Made by a program: the position numbers and the translations under genes
Shown: one piece after another, positions 1 through 4,317 of the stretch
Numbering within the stretch: the stretch's first letter is position 1
Layout: each line of letters opens with the position of its first letter
The notes under the pieces: generated by a model
What the model saw: only the letters and a program-made list of their open reading frames with translations
Told to the model about the DNA's origin: nothing
Database searches by the model: none
From: Clostridia bacterium
GTDB taxonomy: Bacteria > Bacillota_A > Clostridia > Oscillospirales > Acutalibacteraceae
Reading direction: 5' to 3'
NCBI GenBank assembly: GCA_017390825.1
Contig: JAFPAK010000215.1
Coordinates: 1 to 5,245, forward strand
DNA: 5,245 nucleotides

Positions 1-1382
1 GCTTGGATCGCATACGAGCCTTCAACTCCGTTAAAGGAATTGGCAATTTCCTCAAGTCTTTCAAGACGCTTGATGTAATTTTCAATATTCTCTCGGCGTG
101 CACCTGGACGGGCTGCTGAAATAGCATCAGCTGCCTGAACAAGACATGCGATAACTGTTTTAGCTTCTACATCACCGTGATGTGCGTGTATAGCGTGAAC
201 AACAGCTTCGCTCTCACGGTACTTTTTAGCTGCATCAACACCGAGCTGGATATGGCTTCCTTCCATCTCATGGTCAAGCGCCTTGCCGATATCGTGCAAA
301 AGACCTGCGCGCTTTGCAAGTTGGATATCTGCGCCGATCTCTGCTGCCATAAGGCCTGCAACATGTGCGACCTCAAGTGAGTGATTAAGTACATTCTGAC
401 CGTAGCTTGTACGGTAACGGAGCTTACCGAGCAGCTTTATAATTTCCGGATGAACTCCGCGAAGTCCTGTTTCAAACACAGCACGCTCGCCCTCTGCCTT
501 AATGGTAGCGGCAACCTCACGCTTTGCCTTTTCAACAAGCTCCTCGATTCTTGTGGGGTGAATTCTTCCGTCTGCGATAAGTTTTTCAAGCGCAATACGA
601 GCGATCTCACGGCGCACCGGATCAAAGCAGGAAAGTGTGATCGCCTCAGGTGTATCATCAATAATAAGATCAACACCTGTGTGCTTTTCAAGCGCAGTGA
701 TATTTCTACCCTCACGACCGATAATTCTGCCCTTCATTTCATCATTAGGAAGTGCTACTACCGATACGGTGATATCACTTGAATGATCCGCAGCACAGCG
801 CTGAATAGCCTGGCTGATGATCTCTCTCGCACGGTTTTCAGATTCCTCCTTGGTCTGCTGCTCATAATTCTTGATAAGCAATGCCTTATCGTGAGCAAGC
901 TCACCCTCTACCTCTGAAAGAAGCTGCATTTTAGCCTGCTCAACGGTAAATCCGGAAATTTTCTTGAGCATATCACGCTGAGCCTCTTTAAGCTCCTCAG
1001 CTTCCTTGATCTTTTCCTCAGCCTCTTTTAAACGCTCGCTGAGTTTCTCTTCTTTTTTCTCATGGTTTTCAATTTTCTTATCGAGCGACTCCTCTTTTTG
1101 CTGAAGTCTGCGTTCCTGACGCTGAACCTCACTTCGACGCTCTTTGATCTCCTTATCAGCCTCTGTACGGAGCTGATGGATCTCGTCCTTTGCTTCAAGC
1201 AGCGATTCTTTTTTTGTTTCAGCCGCTTTTTTCATAGCATCGGTAACGATTTTGTTGGCCTGCTCTTTAGCCGAGCCTATTTCGTTTTCAAATTTCTTTT
1301 TTCCGAATACAGAACCCAGAATAAAGGCGGCAACTGTGCAAACGAGACCGATGGCTGCAATAATAATACGTATGTAGTCCAT
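1..1382 (-). CDS. rny: Ribonuclease Y, 5' 460 codons (3' end outside window)
   Basis: Membrane-anchored endoribonuclease that starts decay of many mRNAs in Firmicutes. Residues about 4-26 form one hydrophobic N-terminal anchor, followed by KKK. Residues about 28-150 are a Lys/Glu/Gln-rich coiled coil. The KH RNA-binding domain carries [10 protein letters not shown] at 218-227. The HD phosphohydrolase domain has a first metal-ligand candidate, His334 ([16 protein letters not shown]), and the HD pair His363-Asp364 (LLHDIGKA). The visible end, [10 protein letters not shown], is a conserved stretch of the family. RNase Y is usually about 510-520 residues, so roughly 55-60 C-terminal residues lie beyond the left edge. 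The ATG at 1380-1382 is preceded by a perfect AAGGAGG (1390-1396) at 7 nt, and the anchor follows at once. The gene has its own promoter at 1501-1529. The identification rests on motif order and is very secure. Confidence 0.97.
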   Translation of the reverse strand, partial: MDYIRIIIAAIGLVCTVAAFILGSVFGKKKFENEIGSAKEQANKIVTDAMKKAAETKKESLLEAKDEIHQLRTEADKEIKERRSEVQRQERRLQQKEESLDKKIENHEKKEEKLSERLKEAEEKIKEAEELKEAQRDMLKKISGFTVEQAKMQLLSEVEGELAHDKALLIKNYEQQTKEESENRAREIISQAIQRCAADHSSDITVSVVALPNDEMKGRIIGREGRNITALEKHTGVDLIIDDTPEAITLSCFDPVRREIARIALEKLIADGRIHPTRIEELVEKAKREVAATIKAEGERAVFETGLRGVHPEIIKLLGKLRYRTSYGQNVLNHSLEVAHVAGLMAAEIGADIQLAKRAGLLHDIGKALDHEMEGSHIQLGVDAAKKYRESEAVVHAIHAHHGDVEAKTVIACLVQAADAISAARPGARRENIENYIKRLERLEEIANSFNGVEGSYAIQ

Positions 1383-1500
1383 TGCAAGACCTCCTTATAT
1401 ATTAAACCGCAGTTGTTTATAACAGGCCGCGTGCTCGCCTGAACGCAAGAATATCATACCATAAAGCCATTTATAGCATATAATAATCCACATTACCTAA

Positions 1501-1529
1501 ATGATACCACTATATTGTGCATATGTCAA
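1501..1529 (-). promoter_or_regulatory. Sigma-A promoter of rny
   Basis: On the minus strand, TTGACA (1524-1529) is followed by a 17-nt spacer and TATCAT (1501-1506). The -35 is perfect and the -10 has one substitution. Transcription should start near 1494, giving an untranslated leader of about 110 nt before the rny ATG. The match and spacing are strong, but the start site is inferred. Confidence 0.82.
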
Positions 1530-1546
1530 GAAATATCTTATAAAAA

Positions 1547-1560
1547 ACAATATATATTGT
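1547..1560. repeat. Perfect 14-bp AT-rich palindrome upstream of the rny promoter
   Basis: ACAATATATATTGT reads the same on both strands. It lies 17 bp upstream of the rny -35 element, a position where an operator or activator site could act. AT-rich DNA gives such palindromes fairly easily, so function is not shown. Confidence 0.5.
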
Positions 1561-1587
1561 ATGATTTTTACCTATAATAACGAAGAA

Positions 1588-1614
1588 CCGCCGATGTCAT
1601 CACGACACCGGCGG
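1588..1614 (-). terminator. Likely intrinsic terminator after the zinc-ribbon gene
   Basis: CCGCCGATGTC (1588-1598) and GACACCGGCGG (1604-1614) form an 11-bp GC-rich stem with one imperfect pair around a 5-nt loop. On the minus strand it is followed by TTCTTCGTTATT, which is T-rich but not a clean run. It lies about 95 nt beyond the zinc-ribbon stop codon and upstream of the rny promoter, as expected of a terminator separating the two transcription units. The imperfect T tract lowers confidence. Confidence 0.6.
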
Positions 1615-1710
1615 CCCCCGCACAATTAGGAAACGTATCACATTTTTAACAACAGAAAATATATAAATATTAAGTCCGTTATATCACTCTATGATAAGTA
1701 AGCCTTATGT

Positions 1711-1986
1711 TTACTGCTCCTTTGTTTTTGCAAAGCATTCGCTGCAATAAACCGGTCTGTCCTCACGCGGACGGAAAGGAACCTTTGCTTCTGCACCGCA
1801 AGCAGCGCAAACAGCTGTAAACATTTCTCTCTCGGCTCTGGAAGCGTTTTTGCGTGCATCACGGCAGGATTTGCAGCGCTGCGGCTCATTTACAAAGCCC
1901 TTTGCCTCATAGAATTCCTGCTCGCCTGCGGTGAAAACGAACTCATTACCACATTCCTTGCATACCAGTGTTTTGTCCTCGAACAT
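1711..1986 (-). CDS. Small double zinc-ribbon protein (zf-trcl plus CxxC-x17-CxxC)
   Basis: A 91-residue protein with two four-cysteine metal sites. The first is C9-x2-C12 with C38-x2-C41, beginning DKTLVCKECGNEF and ending PQRCKSCRDARK, the pattern of the 'probable zinc-ribbon' (zf-trcl) family. The second is C60-x2-C63, exactly 17 residues, then C81-x2-C84, as in the family named CxxC-x17-CxxC. A basic linker (about 42-53) joins them. No signal peptide or membrane segment is visible, so it is probably cytosolic. Zinc binding is inferred; the biological role of these proteins is unknown to me, with nucleic-acid or ribosome binding as guesses. The start at 1984-1986 was chosen because GAGAGG (1995-2000) lies 8 nt upstream and the family sequence begins there. 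In-frame ATGs at 2014-2016 and 2023-2025 lack such a site. It lies 70 nt behind the SigH-like gene, in the same direction. Confidence 0.85.
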   Translation of the reverse strand: MFEDKTLVCKECGNEFVFTAGEQEFYEAKGFVNEPQRCKSCRDARKNASRAEREMFTAVCAACGAEAKVPFRPREDRPVYCSECFAKTKEQ

Positions 1987-2013
1987 TTTAAAAACCTCTC
2001 TTAAATATTTTCC

Positions 2014-2028
2014 CATATGTATCATATG
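2014..2028. repeat. Twin CATATG elements in the zinc-ribbon leader
   Basis: CATATG occurs at 2014-2019 and again at 2023-2028, separated by TAT. Each copy is itself a palindrome and together they form a near-palindrome. They lie 28-42 bp upstream of the zinc-ribbon start codon. This may be an operator or chance in AT-rich DNA. Confidence 0.35.
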
Positions 2029-2034
2029 ACTATA

Positions 2035-2054
2035 AAACGGCGAAATGCCGGTTT
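2035..2054 (-). terminator. Small hairpin after the SigH-like gene, weak terminator candidate
   Basis: A short stem pairs CGGC (2038-2041) with GCCG (2047-2050) around a 5-nt loop. It extends by three A-T pairs past a one-base bulge (2051). On the minus strand it runs directly into TTTTAT. It sits just past the SigH-like stop codon and could partly end that transcript before the zinc-ribbon gene. The stem is short, so readthrough is likely. Confidence 0.35.
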
Positions 2055-2056
2055 AT

Positions 2057-2614
2057 TTATTTTTTCAGCTTTTTACGAAGCCGCTGCATTGCATTATCGA
2101 CCGCCTTGCGATCGCAACCGAGTTTGACTGCAATATCCTTGTAATCATTCCCAGCAAGATACATTGAAAGCACCGTTTGCTCAAAGCCTGTAAGACAAGC
2201 CGCTATCCGCTGATAAAGCTGCTCAATATTTTCATGCGCTATAAGGCGGGATTCGGGATCGTCACTCTCGCCGCTGGGGAAATTATCGTCTATCATACAA
2301 AGCATCGACGGCGGAATCCGTTTTTTACGCAATGCGCCTCGCACGCAGGAAACGATATTTCGGTCAATACAAAGACGTGCAAAAGCAGAAAAAGGTGTTT
2401 TGCTGTTTTCATCATACCCCTTGACTGCATTCATAAGACCGATTATGCCCTCCTGCACAAGATCATCGACATCTATTCCAACATCCTTGTATCCGCAGGC
2501 GCAGGAGCGAACAATAAATAAATATCTGCCAAGCAGTTCGGCAAATGCCGAATCGTCATGCCGTGCAGCAACCGCTAAAGTCTCATCGGTATAGCCGCTG
2601 TAAGCAATGCTCAT
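2057..2614 (-). CDS. SigH-like sigma-70 family factor
   Basis: A 185-residue RNA polymerase sigma factor, most like Bacillus SigH (Spo0H), which directs early sporulation and stationary-phase genes. Region 2 spans about 10-97: DETLAVAARHDD, then DVDDLVQEGIIGLMNAVKGYD (48-68, core binding) and FSAFARLCIDRNIVSCVRGALRKKRIP (75-101, -10 recognition), close to SigH's FKAFAELCITRQIITAIKTATRQKHIP. Region 4 (about 141-185) ends in a helix-turn-helix, DYKDIAVKLGCDRKAVDNAMQRLRKKL, again SigH-like. Bacillus SigH has 218 residues, so this one is shorter, mostly in the linker and C-terminus. It has seven cysteines. The ATG at 2612-2614 was chosen because GGTGG (2621-2625) lies 6 nt upstream and the family homology starts there. 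An in-frame ATG at 2630-2632 and a GTG at 2642-2644 are less likely. It is transcribed from its own sigma-A promoter, possibly also by readthrough from spoIIA. Whether it is the genome's true SigH or a paralogue cannot be judged here. Confidence 0.88.
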   Translation of the reverse strand: MSIAYSGYTDETLAVAARHDDSAFAELLGRYLFIVRSCACGYKDVGIDVDDLVQEGIIGLMNAVKGYDENSKTPFSAFARLCIDRNIVSCVRGALRKKRIPPSMLCMIDDNFPSGESDDPESRLIAHENIEQLYQRIAACLTGFEQTVLSMYLAGNDYKDIAVKLGCDRKAVDNAMQRLRKKLKK

Positions 2615-2661
2615 TGAATACCACCAAACCATCGATATCCGCACCGATGTTATTTTATCTA

Positions 2662-2690
2662 ATTTTACAATATCAAAATTGTAATGTCAA
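2662..2690 (-). promoter_or_regulatory. Sigma-A promoter of the SigH-like gene
   Basis: On the minus strand, TTGACA (2685-2690), a 17-nt spacer and TAAAAT (2662-2667) make a strong vegetative promoter. Transcription should start near 2655, giving a leader of about 40 nt before the chosen ATG. It lies in the 153-nt gap behind sigF, so this sigma gene can be expressed independently of spoIIA. Confidence 0.8.
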
Positions 2691-2767
2691 GTGTTTATTT
2701 GTATTTTTTACATAAACCTTAAATTAAAGCCGACTGTTTTGTGCAATATCACTATTAAATCCATAAT

Positions 2768-3421
2768 TTATGCCAACATCTTTCTTAATTTAAGCAGTAT
2801 CTGTTTTTCTTTTCGGGATACCTGCACCTGCGATATTCCAAGTTGTTTTGCAGTTGATGCCTGAGTTTGTGAATTTATATACCGATAGGTAATAAGCATC
2901 CGCTCGTTTTCAGGCAGTCTTGACAACGCCTGCCGTAAGGAAAGACGGTCGATAAATTCATCCTCGTTTCCCGATACCGCAATATCGTTTTGATGCTCCT
3001 TACCGTCATCATCAACAGTCAGTGACATCACCGGCTGCATTGCACAGATCGCCTCATTTGCCTGCTCGTCTGACACACCAAGCAATACGGCAAGCTCGCT
3101 CACGGTCGGCTCTCTGCCGCGGGATAAGCAAAACTTCTCTTTTTCGCTCGATGCTTTTAACGCAAGCTCCTTGAGCGATCGGCTGATCTTTACAGCTCCT
3201 CCGTCACGGAAGAGCCTCTTTATCTCGCCAAGTATTACCGGTACGGCGTATGTTGAAAATTTGCAGCCATAGTCTTCGTCAAACCGCTTTGCTGCTTTTA
3301 CAAGCCCCTCGCATGCTGCCGAATACAATTCCTCATACTCTATGCCTTTGCCTTTCATTTTATGAGCACAGGCATGTGCAAGACCGAGATTTTGCTCAAC
3401 AAGCCTTTGATAGTCACTCAT
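2768..3421 (-). CDS. sigF: Sporulation sigma factor SigF (SpoIIAC)
   Basis: Forespore sigma factor, held inactive by SpoIIAB until SpoIIAA is dephosphorylated. Region 2 (about 11-85) includes FSTYAVPVILGEIKRLFRDG (55-74) and VKISRSLKEL (77-86), nearly identical to the SigF/SigG group. Region 3 (about 83-135) includes GREPTVSELAVLLGVS. Region 4 (about 160-217) includes QTQASTAKQLGISQVQVSRKEK, with the LGISQVQVSR helix-turn-helix typical of SigF. The protein has 217 residues against 255 in Bacillus. Aligned from memory, it lacks roughly 35 N-terminal residues before EQNLGL (region 1.2 and the start of region 2). The ATG at 3419-3421 overlaps the spoIIAB stop codon as ATGA, so the two are translationally coupled; AAGGTG about 11 nt upstream is a modest ribosome site. 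I noticed no better upstream start. Position behind spoIIAA and spoIIAB separates it from SigG. Confidence 0.95.
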   Translation of the reverse strand: MSDYQRLVEQNLGLAHACAHKMKGKGIEYEELYSAACEGLVKAAKRFDEDYGCKFSTYAVPVILGEIKRLFRDGGAVKISRSLKELALKASSEKEKFCLSRGREPTVSELAVLLGVSDEQANEAICAMQPVMSLTVDDDGKEHQNDIAVSGNEDEFIDRLSLRQALSRLPENERMLITYRYINSQTQASTAKQLGISQVQVSRKEKQILLKLRKMLA

Positions 3422-3846
3422 TTTGCCGATAGCACCTTGTAAAGCGTGACGCAGGTACCTTTTCCTTCCTTTGACGACACCTTCACCTTATCGCAAAAGC
3501 TTTGCATTACCGCAAAACCAAGCCCTGCACGCTCTTCACCGCCGGTGGTAAACAACGGCTCCATTGCTTTTGCTATATCAGGAATACCGCAGCCCTTGTC
3601 CTTTATTCTTATCTGTACACCGCCATCACAGATCAATTTCACCGTTATGTAAATACTACCGAGTCCATCACCGTAAGCGTGGACTATACAATTCGTAACT
3701 GCCTCGCTGACTGCTGTTTTTATGTCATTTATCTCCTCGATCGTGGGATCAAGTTGTGATACGAACGACGCCACCGCCGTTCTTGCAAAGCTTTCGTTTC
3801 TTGAACGGGCAGGAAGCTCCATTTTCAGTATATTTTCGGCTTTCAT
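3418..3846 (-). CDS. spoIIAB: Anti-sigma F factor and serine kinase SpoIIAB
   Basis: A 142-residue GHKL-fold protein that binds and blocks SigF, and phosphorylates SpoIIAA with ATP. Bacillus SpoIIAB has 146 residues. Conserved landmarks are NESFARTAVASFVSQLDPT (17-35) and the N box ETAVSEAVTN-type helix, here KTAVSEAVTNCIVHAY (43-58), with Glu48 and Asn52 as catalytic base and Mg ligand by homology. The G1 box is DKGCGI (83-88), followed by EPLFTT (96-101), an ATP-lid segment, and GLGF (108-111) as the G2 box. All key residues are present, so it should be active. AGGTGA-type ribosome site GAGGTGA (3851-3857) supports the ATG at 3844-3846. It starts 16 nt after the spoIIAA stop and overlaps sigF by 4 nt, the classical order. 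Role assignments come from Bacillus work; the match is strong. Confidence 0.96.
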   Translation of the reverse strand: MKAENILKMELPARSRNESFARTAVASFVSQLDPTIEEINDIKTAVSEAVTNCIVHAYGDGLGSIYITVKLICDGGVQIRIKDKGCGIPDIAKAMEPLFTTGGEERAGLGFAVMQSFCDKVKVSSKEGKGTCVTLYKVLSAK

Positions 3847-3862
3847 ATTTTCACCTCATCTC

Positions 3863-4177
3863 TCAATTTTTGTACTCAATCCTTGCAAGCCTGTCCATTC
3901 CTGCAAGCTTCAGCACCCGTTTTATATTAGGCGAAGGGTTAATGATACGCACCTCACCGCCGGAAAGCTGCATTTGGCGATATCTTCCCATAATAAGACC
4001 GATGCCCGAACTGTCCATAAAGGTGATGTCCTTAAAATCCAGTATCAGTACCGACGGCGTATGCTCTTCGATAGCTGCATCTATCTGCTCTCTTACCGAC
4101 TTTGCGGTATGGTGATCTATCTCGCCGTCAAGCACAGCATTAAGACAATTCCCGATGCATTTGATTTCACATTTCAT
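3863..4177 (-). CDS. spoIIAA: Anti-anti-sigma F factor SpoIIAA (STAS domain)
   Basis: A 104-residue STAS-domain protein. In its unphosphorylated form it displaces SigF from SpoIIAB; SpoIIAB inactivates it by phosphorylation and SpoIIE reactivates it. GEIDHHTA (18-25) and FMDSSGIGLIMGRY (53-66) match Bacillus SpoIIAA closely. Ser56, first serine of DSSG, corresponds to the Bacillus phosphoserine Ser58. GGEVRI and the SPNIKRVLKLAGMDRLARIE tail complete the fold. Bacillus SpoIIAA is 117 residues, so the C-terminus here is slightly short. The ATG at 4175-4177 is preferred over an in-frame GTG at 4187-4189, because AAGGAG (4189-4194) overlaps that GTG and cannot serve it. From the ATG it stands 11 nt away (8 nt if read as AAGGAGTGA). 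First gene of the operon, behind the promoter at 4227-4255. Confidence 0.95.
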   Translation of the reverse strand: MKCEIKCIGNCLNAVLDGEIDHHTAKSVREQIDAAIEEHTPSVLILDFKDITFMDSSGIGLIMGRYRQMQLSGGEVRIINPSPNIKRVLKLAGMDRLARIEYKN

Positions 4178-4185
4178 TTTATTTG

Positions 4186-4194
4186 TCACTCCTT
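4186..4194 (-). promoter_or_regulatory. Ribosome binding site that fixes the spoIIAA start
   Basis: AAGGAGTGA on the minus strand sits 8 nt before the ATG at 4175-4177. The in-frame GTG at 4187-4189 lies inside this site, so initiation there would leave no spacing. This removes four residues from the longest possible reading. Confidence 0.75.
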
Positions 4195-4226
4195 TTTCGC
4201 TGCTTTGTTAAAATAATAGTGCACAT

Positions 4227-4255
4227 ATAATAAAAATCCGCTCTAAATTTGTCGA
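4227..4255 (-). promoter_or_regulatory. Sigma-A-like promoter of the spoIIA operon
   Basis: On the minus strand, TCGACA (4250-4255), a 17-nt spacer and TATTAT (4227-4232) each differ from consensus at one base. Transcription would start near 4220, about 43 nt before the spoIIAA ATG. The whole promoter lies inside the inverted repeat at 4229-4269. In Bacillus spoIIA is transcribed by SigH; here GCGGATTT (4234-4241) resembles a SigH -35, but no GAAT -10 occurs on this strand anywhere between 4191 and 4310. Confidence 0.6.
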
Positions 4256-4269
4256 GCGGATTTATTATT
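4229..4269. repeat. Large inverted repeat in the spoIIA/decarboxylase divergent region
   Basis: AAATCCGCTC (4234-4243) and GAGCGGATTT (4254-4263) are a perfect 10-bp inverted repeat with a 10-nt centre. Allowing one bulged base (4264), five more pairs extend it to 4229-4233 with 4265-4269. The arms are 20 bp apart centre to centre, about two helical turns. It contains most of the spoIIA promoter and touches the decarboxylase -35. It could be an operator. It also looks like a bidirectional terminator, because on the minus strand the stem is followed by TTTTTATTAT and on the plus strand by ATTATTG. Confidence 0.85.
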
Positions 4270-4296
4270 GACAAGATATGTTACTGATGATACAAT
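4268..4296 (+). promoter_or_regulatory. Sigma-A promoter of the decarboxylase gene
   Basis: TTGACA (4268-4273), a 17-nt spacer and TACAAT (4291-4296) form a near-consensus promoter. The start site should fall near 4303, which leaves a leader of only about 15 nt with GGAGG (4306-4310) almost at its 5' end. The -35 overlaps the outer edge of the inverted repeat. Confidence 0.83.
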
Positions 4297-4317
4297 TACC
4301 AATACGGAGGTGTATGT

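Larger units (their letters stand above)
1383..1710. other. Non-coding region between rny and the zinc-ribbon gene
   Basis: This 328-nt stretch holds no convincing gene. Read on the minus strand it contains, in order: about 90 AT-rich nt after the zinc-ribbon stop, a GC-rich hairpin (1588-1614), a 14-bp palindrome (1547-1560), a sigma-A promoter (1501-1529) and an rny leader of about 110 nt. The leader includes a small 5-bp GC stem (1423-1427 with 1437-1441) whose significance is unclear. I recognised no riboswitch or structured RNA family. Confidence 0.75.

Noticed and set aside
381..782. Plus-strand open frame of 133 codons opposite the rny KH and HD domains
   Set aside because: The minus strand encodes clearly conserved RNase Y motifs here, so the plus-strand frame is a shadow.
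1062..1442. Plus-strand open frame of 126 codons opposite the start of rny
   Set aside because: It is antisense to the Lys/Glu-rich coiled coil, which gives long Phe/Leu-rich open frames on the reverse strand. It has no credible start signals.
2691..2767. Intrinsic terminator behind sigF
   Set aside because: The only pairing I found (around 2717-2734) is AT-rich, relies on wobble pairs and has almost no loop. Readthrough toward the SigH-like gene seems possible.
4187..4189. GTG as the spoIIAA start codon
   Set aside because: It overlaps the ribosome binding site, while the ATG at 4175-4177 has proper spacing.
3722..4216. Open reading frame of 164 codons on the plus strand opposite spoIIAB and spoIIAA
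   Set aside because: It is a mirror of two well-identified genes on the other strand, has no family resemblance, and no ribosome site or promoter was seen for it.
4234..4241. SigH-type promoter for spoIIA, from the -35-like GCGGATTT
   Set aside because: No matching GAAT -10 element lies at a suitable distance, and the sequence is already explained as one arm of the inverted repeat.
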